A stretch of 44,094 nucleotides of DNA, taken from assembly GCA_016098155.1 (NCBI GenBank), contig JAAAJB010000284.1, forward strand, positions 1 to 44,094, in the 5' to 3' direction. The notes beneath the pieces were generated by a model. It did no database searches and was not told where the DNA came from. It saw nothing but the letters and a program-made list of their open reading frames with translations. Position numbers and translations under genes: made by a program. Positions 35,051-44,094 of the stretch are shown one piece after another. Origin of the DNA: Actinomortierella ambigua. Its lineage: Eukaryota; Mortierellomycota; Mortierellomycetes; Mortierellales; Mortierellaceae. Position 1 is the stretch's first letter. The number at the start of each line of letters is the position of its first letter.

Positions 35051-35361
35051 TCGTGGAGTGTATGGGAGTGAGAGAATGGTAGGAAAGTGATGAGAAGGCT
35101 TTCTCCCCTGGAAGGGGTGAACAAAGAGGGGGTGAACAAAGGTTCAAAGCCACATCTCTTTGAAAAGTGGAAGGGCCCCGTTGTGTGCCCTCTCCTCTGC
35201 CTCTCCCTCTCAAACAACCTGATTAAATGACATCAGCACCTTGGCACTCTGCTCAAGAAGAGCATGGCATCCTACCAGTGCCACTTACCCCCTTGCCAGA
35301 GCCTTTTATCCTCTAAAAGACGAAGAGATGAAGACGACCTGCCTAAAAAAAAACACGGTGT

Positions 35362-36138
35362 ATGGAGCGAGATGGACATTGCAACAATGATATACTTTTT
35401 GACAGAACAGCTCTATTCATTGGGGACAACGGCTCCACGTCGATGGAAGCAAAGACAGGTGTCCAAAGTGTTGAGTACCTGTGCTTGGATAGTTCTGTCA
35501 TAGATGCTTCAGCCTTCAAATCACCAGCTACACACACGAGGTACAACCTTAAAAGAGAAGCATAGCACAGTACACCAATGGTTACACATTTTTCTTACAG
35601 CTACAAGAAGAAGAAATCAGCTTGCACTAGGGTGTGTGCAAAACAACTCCGCGATATCAACAATACATTACGAAACCAAAATATGAAAGAGCTCCTTCAT
35701 CCCTGCAGACAGTGTATACAGGTCAAATGAGGAGAGGCGACAGCACAGCAGCATATCGGAGTACCCGCTGTATCTTGTCGACCGTAGTCAACGTGTCAAT
35801 ATCCGACAGACTCACCATCGAATCGGCTCCCACTGCCGAGTCTGACTTCAGAATAAGTGACAACGACACATCGACCATCCATGATTTTTGCTGCAGCACT
35901 TTTGAAGAGCAACGCTGAGGTTGCATTCCAGAGAAAAGGTATTCGCATTGTCATCCAGCGGACAAAAGGAGTGCCAGAGACGATGCGATTGAAGGTAGTC
36001 TATTGCTCAAAGTAGTCAATCTAGCTGTTCACCAGAGCTCACAAAGACCTCGCTTCTGACAAGCACTTAGTGATAATGCGACCCTGGATGGTTTGTGAGA
36101 ATCGAGCTGAGGAGCCTCCATGGAAGGACATCCCCTGA
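35362..36138 (+). pseudogene. Unresolved, possibly decayed coding pieces
   Basis: Several plus-strand segments look coding, but no complete splice model joins them. About 35385-35520 reads NDILFDRTALFIGDNGSTSM then GVQSVEYLCLDSSVIDASAF. About 35600-35725 reads CAKQLRDINNTLRNQNMKEL. About 35755-35840 reads ISEYPLYLVDRSQRVNIRQT. About 35897-35994 reads LLKSNAEVAFQRKGIRIVIQ. About 36025-36138 reads LFTRAHKDLASDKHLVIMRP and ends TGA. The gap between the last two would be only 30 nt if the obvious donor is used. The minus strand is also open over 35820-35990 (FNRIVSGTPFVRWMTMRIPF), so even the strand is uncertain. It may be a gene remnant. I recognise no domain. Confidence 0.25.
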
Positions 36139-36376
36139 ATGAATATAAAGGCAAACATAGCGTTCAGCAATGCCACATTTAAACGTGTTTTTGGGAACAA
36201 TCTTTATCGAAATTCGGTTGGAGAATGCCTAACGTTGATATAGATTGCAGTGTCCTACATCAGAGAGAAACCAAACGGGCACCAGTGCCTTGCATGTCTG
36301 TGTGTTCTTGTGCGTAGCGTAAGCTAGTTTAACGCGCCGTTTGCTTGTTAACAGGAGCATTTAAGCAAACCATTGC

Positions 36377-36625
36377 TTAAACGCAGCAGCGGCAGCCGAT
36401 ACGCCTGATAAAGCAGCACTGTGCACCGTTACAGCAGTAGATTTTACGGCAGGGATAGGTGCACACGTAGCACGCCTGGGGCATCACAGAACCCACGTGG
36501 GTTCCTGGGTGGTAAGTGGTAGTGTCACTCATTTCCTTAGTGCCGGACTTTGCGTCACCTTGAGCGTGCGCAAGTGCCACAAGACACGCGATTGCCAGGA
36601 TCAAAGGTCGAGTGAAGGAGATCAT
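36377..36625 (-). CDS. Small secreted cysteine-rich protein (effector-like)
   Basis: An 82-aa protein. Residues 1-21 form a classic signal peptide (Arg6, hydrophobic core LILAIACLVALAHA, likely cut after Ala21). The mature part has a spacer of about 30 residues, then ten cysteines in the last 31 residues with spacing CxxCxxxCx4CCx4CCx6CxCC. Three CC pairs suggest a tightly disulfide-bonded or metal-binding knot outside the cell. Family membership is not recognised; such proteins act as secreted effectors, antimicrobial peptides or wall proteins in fungi. The sense strand reads TTTTGACTAG directly before ATG, so a 5' UTR intron probably ends exactly at the start codon. A TATA box lies about 200 bp upstream. 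Confidence 0.82.
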   Translation of the reverse strand: MISFTRPLILAIACLVALAHAQGDAKSGTKEMSDTTTYHPGTHVGSVMPQACYVCTYPCRKIYCCNGAQCCFIRRIGCRCCV

Positions 36626-36820
36626 CTAGTCAAAATGAAAGATACAGCGGTGAGGATCCCAGAACATATACAGTGACATAATAAAAGATGTGAGAGCGCC
36701 AGGTAATGTACTGTAGAGACTTGTTCAGGTAGAGATGAAGTGACGAGATGTGTGAGAGAAGCTGACAAGGATGGATAGAGAAGGTGCTATAGTGAGAGGA
36801 AGAGTATTCTGGTAGGATGA

Positions 36821-36828
36821 TATTTATA
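36821..36828 (-). promoter_or_regulatory. TATA box of the cysteine-rich secreted protein
   Basis: The reverse strand reads TATAAATA here, 196 bases upstream of the ATG at 36625. Between them lies a pyrimidine-rich leader with a likely intron (donor candidate near 36716, acceptor at 36626-36627). Confidence 0.5.
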
Positions 36829-36926
36829 TGAACTGGTGTGGCGTTGGATTTCATACCCTATTTTCGCTCACCACCGTAGTCCCAAGGGAGAGAAGGCCAA
36901 AGAAGGCACGGTCTAATGAGCCTATG

Positions 36927-37130
36927 CTAAAAAGTTGTTGCTCCCGTGTCCTCATCCTTCCTTGCATGTGCGCAAGTGTATATTCTCTTCTGCGTGAGGC
37001 AGAGCTGTTTCATCGACGCGAGTGCTTCGCCGTTGTTGTCACACACACCGGCCAGGGATTCAGCCATGTACGCAAAAACATCCTTCGCTACTGTAGCCCG
37101 CAGGGTCTTGTGGCCTTTGAGACACTGCAT
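36927..37130 (-). CDS. Possible exon of a small Cys-containing protein
   Basis: The reverse strand is open from 37130 to a TAG at 36927 and reads LRATVAKDVFAYMAESLAGV then ASMKQLCLTQKRIYTC, with four cysteines and coding-like codons. A CAG acceptor lies just upstream of the TGT at about 37126, so this may be a 3' exon. I found no upstream exon with a signal peptide. It could also be a remnant. The opposite strand has a 150-codon open frame, which I judge a shadow. Confidence 0.3.
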   Translation of the reverse strand: MQCLKGHKTLRATVAKDVFAYMAESLAGVCDNNGEALASMKQLCLTQKRIYTCAHARKDEDTGATTF

Positions 37131-38763
37131 GCATTTTACACTATGGCTGTCGCCATAAGACGCGTTTCAAGCATAGTGTTCAGGAAAACCTCAAGAGTCT
37201 ATTCACGGCCTAGATTGCGCTCAGAAAATCCTCCTGGCCTATCAACTGCTATCGTGTCCTCATTTCTCGTGCTGTATTAGCGCACTGTACTACGACATAC
37301 ACGGCGTGGCTAGGCTCAAAATCTTCATACGCACGCAAACTTCATTCAAGAGGTGTCTTTCTTGGGGGAAAGCGCGCGCTTTCAAGACACTTTCCTCAAA
37401 GTCAAAGCAAAGTAAACCCTTCATATCATTGCTTTAACCGACATCATACATAACATAAGCTCTCCAAAAAAAAGTCGGCAATGTGTTTGCTGAAGGGTCA
37501 ACCATCATGGCACCATCAGCCCTGGCGGACTACTCCAATGAACTCCCTCCCATCACTGACGCCTCATCCAGCCAAACTCCCATTAGCAGGCGATATCTCC
37601 ATGAAAAAAAATGGGCGGTGCACTCTAAAACGCACTAGCCTTGGTACGTCGTGCAGTACATGGATTGAAGTCTAAGGGCGACGACTAGTCCAATGTAGCC
37701 TTGTCTGAGTAAACCAACGAATAGCTCTTGATCAACAATTCGAAAGTAAATGACCGAAGGGGTAGAACGACTCGTAAACTGCTCTGGTTAGTGCTCTAAC
37801 AACCATGACTAGCGACGGATGGAAAACATGAAGGTGCAGATTTAAATCCTCGAGAACGATCGTCACTCTACGGTGAATTTTGCAGTCTTCATTGATACCT
37901 TTCGTATACTTTGCATGGTTTAGCCTTGAATAACGCCACGGCATGAGGGATAAAGGTATGAGGTGTTCAACCATCCGAAAGAGCACTTCTCAAGTCTCAC
38001 AAAGGTCAAGATAAATCACAAGAATAACGTCCAATCGACTACATTGCTCGGGTTTCCAACAAACACCAGATCACAAGAATACGAATGAAAGTGCACCAAA
38101 GCATGCATCATATCCATCCAGCCTGCATGACAGGTATAGCCCATCCAACTCGACTGTCCTTTGGTGGTTAGAGTGGAGAGAGGGCGAGGGCATTCAAATC
38201 AAGTGTTTATTTCATAGGGACACAATTCTAACAAAGAAGAGGTGAGGATAACAAGTTCGTAGAGCTCCCTCGCTGCCCCCAGGGTACCCGTCGACTTGTA
38301 ACCGGCATCCACACCCCCGGTCACGCTACCACCACCACCACCGCCACCACCAGCACCGCCACCACCAGTACCACCACCTCCTCCGCTAGTGACACCACCA
38401 TGCGAGGTATGGCGATCACATTTTGTACGTGAAAGGGGGTATCACGTACAAATCCCGTGGATTTTGTCTCTTGATTTGTTTCGCTCCCATGTTACATGCT
38501 CCAGCCGTTCATAATCTCTCGACCCTAATCTCAAGACCCCAGTCTCCAATTGATCGCCGCTTGGCTCTCACGAGGAGCTACACCTTTATCACGCCTGGTG
38601 GTTTTTTTTTTCGTTCACTAACTATATACGTCTAAAAAAAACCTGGCTCCCTCGCCCAGTAAGGATACCTGATCATATGCTGCCCCTTGCTCGCTGTGCA
38701 AGGACCACCCTCTAACAGCCAGCCCTCACTCGCCCAATAGAATCCACAGAAGCTGCTAATAAC
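37131..38763. other. Interval without a recognised gene
   Basis: It contains a minus-strand open frame at 37732-37986 (VRALTRAVYESFYPFGHLLS) with no match, the ACC array at 38328-38401, and otherwise unique-looking DNA. No tRNA that folds was found. The last 200 bases are the AAA-bromodomain ATPase promoter. Confidence 0.4.
38328..38401. repeat. ACC/GGT trinucleotide array
   Basis: Imperfect ACC repeats. On the minus strand the phase gives a Gly-rich segment that continues in the same frame into non-repetitive codons (GGVDAGYKSTGTLGAARELY) to a TGA near 38197. This might be the 3' exon of a Gly-rich secreted or wall protein, but there is no start or acceptor that I can defend. Confidence 0.7.
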
Positions 38764-41700
38764 ATGGATGATGGTTCACCACTGGTTAGTACCAAGCCTA
38801 GAGTTTTAGAAGTATATGATCGTAATAGGTCACATGTGCTCACCCACATATGTATATTTCTTTTTGCAATACTTAGAGCGAGCTCACCACAGCCTCCGAC
38901 CTGACAAGCGGATCAAGTAACTTGAAGCGGGGCATCTCGAGTGATCGCGACCTACTGATGGACGATGCCAACTCCCAGGTCGAGCACGCAGGGACGCATA
39001 TTTTAGAGCATCAGCTGACGGATCTAGAAGCTAACGACGCGAAGAGGCGCCGCATTCATGAAGGCTTGCAGGACTCAACCTCCCTCGTATCATCTCTAAT
39101 TAACGAGGCTGCTCATGACACATTCCTTGAGTCGTCTCGCGAGACTTCCCAAGCTCCCGATAATGAGGTGCCGCCTCCTTCACGCAATCGGCGACAGGCG
39201 CAGCAGATCAGAACAACTGTGAGGAGTTTTGAGCTTAGAAGATCGGTAAAACGCGTCAATTATGCTGAACCCGGAGCGAGCGATGACCCTGGAGAAGAGA
39301 ACTATTATGGCAGCAATTCGCGGCGGTCTCGGACTCGTTCGAAGCAAACGTCGGTCTATGATTCAGAAGAAGAGGATGAAGAAGAGGAGGATCACCCGGA
39401 GCAAGGTGAATACCAGGAAAGAGGCGCCCGAGCAGATCTCAGGAGCACTCGAGCAGGCGGTAGCGTTCTCGCCTCCCAGTCCAGCACCGGTAGGACGCTT
39501 CGGAACCGCAGCACCATCTCTGCGCCTAAACCATTCCCTGTTGATAATCCTGCACCTCGACCCCGATCACGATCCAGCCAGCAGCATCACCCGCCTCAAC
39601 CGTCACAAGGAAGTAGCCTTCAGAGAACAGCTCGTGACCGTGGAGAAGACTCTGAGGACCTCCATCGTTCTGGATCGCGCCCGCTCCCGTCTCGCTTCGT
39701 GTCACAGACTCCTCGTCCAGTTGTGGAAGGGATGCGTGTGACACGTGCCATGCGCAGTTCGCTTGCATCAGACCTGTCACTGTCAAGGGAGGCAACACCA
39801 GACCACCCAATTAAGGGCAAAGGCCGAATCGGGAACGGCTATTCTCGTGAGCTCTCGTACTATGAAGACGACGAGATGGATGCTCAGGAACAAGAAAGCC
39901 AGCGGGGTGATGAGGACGAGGATGAAGGAATGGATGGCGGCTTCAAGTCGCGGTTAGACTCTCCACTGCTTCAAGGACCAGACGGCGTCCGAATGACACG
40001 GCTTCGAGCACGAGCCTTGCTTGAGCCTTCAAAACAGCAACACGGCTCCTCCAGCCCCTCCAGATCCAAGAGCAGAGCATCTCACTCGCATTCTCAGCGA
40101 GAACGCGAATCCAACAAAAAGTATGACCTTCGCGAGCGCCCCAAAAACCGACCCACCTACATCTCGGACCGCCCTCTCCCAACCCCGACTCGCCAGCGCA
40201 CAATACGCCACAACATGTATAGTAGCCGAGACCCTCGATCAGCACGGCCAAGTCTGCTGGACAGCTTTCTTCGTGCTGGAGGTGGATCATCGAGCGATGA
40301 GATGGGTCATTCGAGCTACAGGAAGCGATCGGGTGGCAGCGAGTCTCGTGCATCTTCATCTCGCTTTCTACCGATGAACCTTGGTGAGCTGGGTGACTCG
40401 AGGCTCAACGCCATTGCAACGCGTCCAGGGCATCTGGCAGATACGGACCCATTGTCGATCAGCAAGACGGTAGACTTTGACCACGTTGGAGGACTGGACC
40501 ACCATATCAAGGACCTCAAGGAGATGGTCATTCTGCCTCTACTCTACCCTGAGGCATACAAGCACTTTCAGATCACTCCCCCTCGAGGCGTGTTGTTTCA
40601 TGGACCCCCAGGCACAGGAAAGACTCTGCTGGCCAGAGCTCTAGCCACCAGCTGCTCAACCGAGACCCAAAAGGTGGCATTTTTCATGCGCAAAGGAGCT
40701 GATGTCTTATCCAAATGGGTAGGAGAGGCTGAGCGGCAACTTCGACTGTTATTTGAGGAGGCTAAGGCGTGGCAACCAAGTATCATATTCTTTGATGAGA
40801 TCGACGGACTTTGCCCTGTGCGCTCAAGCAAACAAGAGCAGATCCATGCATCCATTGTATCCACAATGCTCGCGCTCATGGATGGTCTTGATAGTAGAGG
40901 TGAGATTCTCTTTTTTTTTTTTTTTTTTACCATTCCACCTGAAATTGTATATCTAGTGAAACTAACTTTTTGCCAAACAAAACTATGCGATTTCACAGGC
41001 CAAGTAATAGTAATTGGCGCGACCAACAGGATTGACGCTATTGACCCAGCCTTGCGACGCCCAGGGCGTTTCGACCGCGAGTTCTACTTTCCTCTTCCGG
41101 ATGAGCCAGCGCGCCGTAGGATCATCGACATCAATACACGAGGATGGGAGCCGCCATTGGACGAAAGATTTAAGGACGAGCTAGCGAGAATGACGACGCG
41201 GTACTGTGGCGCTGACATCAAGTCTCTCTGCACTGAAGCAGCTCTTAAGGCGATCCGGCGACAATACCCTCAGATTTATGAGAGCACGGAGAAGCTCCAG
41301 ATTGATGTTTCCAAGATCATTGTGGAGGAAGTAGATTTGCTCAAATCAGCGAATGCTCTAGTCCCTGCAGCATCTCGTATCACAGGCGCGACAGCCACAC
41401 CCATCCCGTCGACACTTTTGCCTTTGCTCGGATCGCAGTTCAGCGCACTTTGCGGCGTTGCTGACACCATTTTCCCGCGCAAAGTGAAGAGATTTAATGC
41501 AAATTCTTCGCAGAGGATCGCCAACGGCAATAGCGACGACGATGACTTTTCCTTCCAAGCCCTGGGATACCGGAGCTTACAGCGATTGCGGACGTTCAGA
41601 CCGCGTATCCTTGTAACAGGCACCAAGGGCATGGGGCAGCGATACATGGGGCCAGCATTGCTACACTATCTCGAAGGATGTACTGTCCAACCATTCGACC

Positions 41701-43640
41701 TGGCATCTCTGATGTCCGAGTCAAGTCGTACACCAGAGGCTGCATGTGTACAGTACTTCATTGAAGTCAAGCGCCATGTACCCAGCGTGATCTACATCCC
41801 CCATATCGATACTTGGTGGAACGTCACCTCCAGCGCCGTTCGAGCCACGTTTGCCAATCTGCTGGACGACCTGAACCCTGAGGACAGTATTTTGTTCTTG
41901 GCCACGACTGAGACACCCTTTGAAGAGCTACCTCTCGCGTGCCAACGCCTCTTCATGACCAGCGCAGAGTCTGTTTTAACTCTTACACATCCGGATATCA
42001 AAAGCCGTGAAGAGTTCTTCAGGACCGTCTTACAGGATGTTGTTCGCCCGCCCAAAGACTTTGTCCCACCACCCAAGTCACTACAGGCACTAGAGCAGCT
42101 CAAGAAAGCACCACCACCTCAGCCTCGGGTGCCTACAGCGGAGGAAAAGAAGCTGCTGTTTGAACACGATGCTTATGTTTTCCGCGAACTCCGCATCTCA
42201 TTGCGCACCATTGTGGACGAACTGTTCAAGGAGCGCAAGTTCAAACCCTTCTTTCGCCCTGTAGAGCCCGAGGAATCCGTGGACTACTATGAGATTGTCA
42301 AGAAACCAATGGACCTGACAACCATCAACGATAAGGTCGACAACCATGGCTACCTGACTGTCAAGGAGTTTTTGGTAGATATTGACCAAATTGTCGATAA
42401 TGCCAGCTTGTACAATGACATCAACGACCCGAGTCGCATTGTCTATCGGGTAAGCTTAATCTTTATTTTTATTTATTTATTTATTTATTTATTTTTGGCT
42501 GTCTAACTGTAAAGTGCATGCATGGCTCGAAGCTTCTTTTTGACTATTTTTTTTCCTCGCATGTTTCGTTTTGACATTTAGGCCCGTGCATTCCAGGACG
42601 TTGTACATGCCATGATTGGCCGACTGGATCCTGAGCTGATCACGGAGACGGAAAAGTCGGCAACTCGCTGGCGCCTAGAAAACAAGGTTAGCACCAAAGT
42701 ACAAGGCGAGCGCACAAGCCGTCGACGCCAAGGATTAGAGCCGATTCCTGTTCTTGATAACCCAGAGATACTGCTGCGACACCGCTCACTGATGGCTCGT
42801 CAGGCAAACGCTGCGGGATTTGTGGACAAGGATACCGAAGGTGGCGAGGAAGAGCAACAGCATGACGCACCCAAGAATGAAGAAGAAGACACTACCACGG
42901 AGGATAAACAAGTGCAGGTGGTAGATGTTCAGCAGGTACAGAGCGAGGAGGCCGCTCAGGCCGATTTGCAGGCCCTTGTGACTCTAATGGATGGCATCCA
43001 GCAGACGGCAGATCTACCTGTAGCGCAAGCTGATGTCAACATGGAAACAACACTACAGCCAGCCGTCGATGCTGCTGACACGGTCGCTACAGAAGTCAAG
43101 ATCGAGCCAAAGTCGGATGTGCCTGCTGAATCACTGCTGGACACTCTTCACCAGTCTGGTATGGAAGTTGCCGTTCCCGATCTCAGTCAGCATCAGGATC
43201 ACAAGACGCCTGAGCCCGAGAACATGGAAGACGTGCATCACACTCAAGGGGAAGAGGAGCACGATGCTATCGTGGCTAACACTACCGCTACCGACGGCGA
43301 TGCGGCCACATCCAAGCTACAGGATGACAAGGATGATCAGGGCGATGACGCCACCGGAGAGCAAAATGACGACTTTGAGCGCACTGTGGAGGTGGACGAT
43401 GTTCAGCTAGATAAAGTGAAGGCTTTCCTGCTTCAATCGACACAATCTCTCTCGGTGGAAGATCTGGATCAGCTGCAAGCATCGCTGTACTCGGACCTCT
43501 GGAAGCATCGCGGTGACTGGGACAAGAGCAACCTGTTGCGGGCTCTGGAGAACACTATCGCGCGCCTCTCACTACATTTTAGACGACTGCGGCTCCTTGA
43601 GGATGCAGAGCGCCAGTTAAACAGCCGCGAATTGGAATAG
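38764..43640 (+). CDS. AAA-ATPase with bromodomain, ATAD2/Yta7/Abo1 type
   Basis: These proteins are nuclear hexameric ATPases that act as histone H3-H4 chaperones. Four exons, 38764-38784, 38877-40899, 40999-42449, 42582-43640, join in phase to 1517 aa. The tiny first exon MDDGSPL joins to SELTTASDLTSGSSNLKRG, so the true start is upstream of the long frame. Residues 1-500 are charged and disordered with an acidic run (EEEDEEEED). AAA1 has GGLDHHIKDLKEMVILPLLY, Walker A GPPGTGKT (about 582), Walker B SIIFFDEIDG (about 645), and sensor/arginine-finger VIGATNRIDAIDPALRRPGR. AAA2 lacks Walker motifs, as in the family. The bromodomain (about 1075-1190) has FFRPVEPEESVDYYEIVKKP, and NASLYNDIN with the conserved Asn. 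The C-terminus is acidic and then helical. Intron 2 is exactly 99 nt and stop-free. Confidence 0.95.
42464..42496. repeat. TTTA repeat in the last intron of the ATPase gene
   Basis: About seven ATTT units just after the donor at 42450. Confidence 0.95.
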
Positions 43641-43655
43641 GCCCTCAACTCTCTT

Positions 43656-44094
43656 TCAGTAGTAAAAATCCACCCTTCTCATATTTTCGAACCGTTCCTT
43701 TGTTTCAACGTGTCGTCGAAATCTCATTTTGGCACGGGCCACCTCGTTTCGACTCTGAAGGGGGGGGGGCTTTAACCTTGAACATGCTGGGATTGTTGGA
43801 TACATTATGACTAGCAGGCTGAGACGAGGGAGTGTGTTAGTTTGCAGCTTAGACAAATATTGATCACCTTCACACTTCAATAGCAACAAAACATGCACTT
43901 ACTAGTTTCCAGTCCTCGCGGCATGCCTCCGACTGGGGCTGCGATGGCAGGCCCCGCTGATGCAAGGCGTTGTTCGCAACCATTGTTTTTGTTGTCATCG
44001 TCCGGGCTTGATGCACCGGTGTTAATAGTAGCCGGTACTTGCGTTGGACGCCTGTAGCGACTGTACGGGAGGATGGGCCATCGAGCGCGACCGT
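43656..44094 (-). CDS. 3' part of an unidentified gene, cut by the right window edge
   Basis: The last two exons are proposed: 44094-43903, ending at a GTAAGT donor, and 43786-43656 after the acceptor CCCAG. The join is in phase and the stop is TGA at 43656. The first exon reads RARWPILPYSRYRRPTQVPA and further on PAIAAPVGGMPRGLETT across the join. The second reads SRNEVARAKMRFRRHVETKE and ends NMRRVDFYY. The tail is basic and probably helical. I recognise no family. An alternative acceptor at 43811-43812 keeps another frame open, so the exon structure is tentative. It converges on the ATPase gene, with 15 bp between the stop codons. Confidence 0.5.

Noticed and set aside
36828..37280. 150-codon open frame on the plus strand
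   Set aside because: No domain or signal, poor composition, and it overlaps the more coding-like minus-strand exon and the TATA region of the secreted peptide gene.
37755..37870. tRNA-like signals (an A-box-like TGGTTAGTGCTCTAAC and a B-box-like AGATTTAAATCC)
   Set aside because: The B box lacks the GGTTCGA core, and I could not pair an acceptor or T stem. Probably chance.
39262..40377. Open frames of 118-159 codons in other frames within the ATPase gene
   Set aside because: They are shadows of the strongly supported AAA-bromodomain frame.

Overview
This is a nuclear segment from a filamentous fungus. The genes are split by short GT-AG introns, mostly about 30 to 400 nt, often with CTNA/CTGAC-like branch points and TAG or CAG acceptors. 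Non-coding DNA is full of (CT)n, (GA)n and poly-A/T runs, and many proteins carry Gln, Asn, Ser/Thr or Ala low-complexity tracts. A protein kinase next to Sel1 repeats, a 7TM-RGS protein, and the general gene style suggest an early-diverging fungus of the Mortierella type (Mortierellomycota). That placement is an inference from style, not from a marker gene. A 14-base run of N near 11.8 kb shows this is a draft scaffold.

Layout. 0-2.1 kb: the N-lobe of a protein kinase running off the left edge (minus), then a frame-broken Sel1-repeat gene that ends in a 45-bp foldback palindrome. 2.6-4.3 kb: FEN1 flap endonuclease (minus, 5 exons) with a stop-free upstream extension that looks like a mitochondrial presequence. 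5.0-5.7 kb: 3' exons of the CCAAT-factor subunit HAP5/NF-YC (minus), whose 5' half is not present. 5.8-7.7 kb: F-box protein (minus). 7.7-12.9 kb: gene-poor, repeat-rich stretch with the N gap and one weak two-exon candidate. 12.9-16.5 kb: a 1049-aa fusion of an FMN-binding PNPOx-like domain to a ferredoxin-NADP reductase-like module (minus). 17.5-20.9 kb: a seven-helix membrane protein with a C-terminal RGS domain (minus). 22.7-23.2 kb: a two-exon orphan (minus). 24.2-25.7 kb: a single-exon orphan membrane protein (plus). 26.5-27.4 kb: a TMT1/CRG1-like methyltransferase (plus). 27.7-32.2 kb: a very large SNG1/DUF3533 membrane protein with a poly-Gln N-terminus (minus). 33.3-35.1 kb: STRAP-like WD40 protein (minus, 6 exons). 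35.2-38.7 kb: a patchy region with decayed or unresolved coding pieces and a clear 82-aa secreted cysteine-rich protein (minus). 38.8-43.6 kb: an ATAD2/Yta7/Abo1-type AAA-bromodomain ATPase (plus, 4 exons). 43.7 kb to the end: the 3' part of an unidentified gene (minus), whose stop lies only 15 bp from the ATPase stop.

The genes do not form one pathway. They are a normal mix of housekeeping functions (DNA replication, transcription, chromatin, signalling, redox) and lineage-specific genes. The most unusual points are the predicted mitochondrial FEN1 form, the truncated HAP5, the stop-free 99-nt intron in the AAA core, the RGS domain split by a roughly 230-residue insert, the foldback palindrome in the decayed Sel1 gene, and the CC-rich secreted peptide. 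Exon limits below were worked out by hand from splice signals, reading phase and family conservation.
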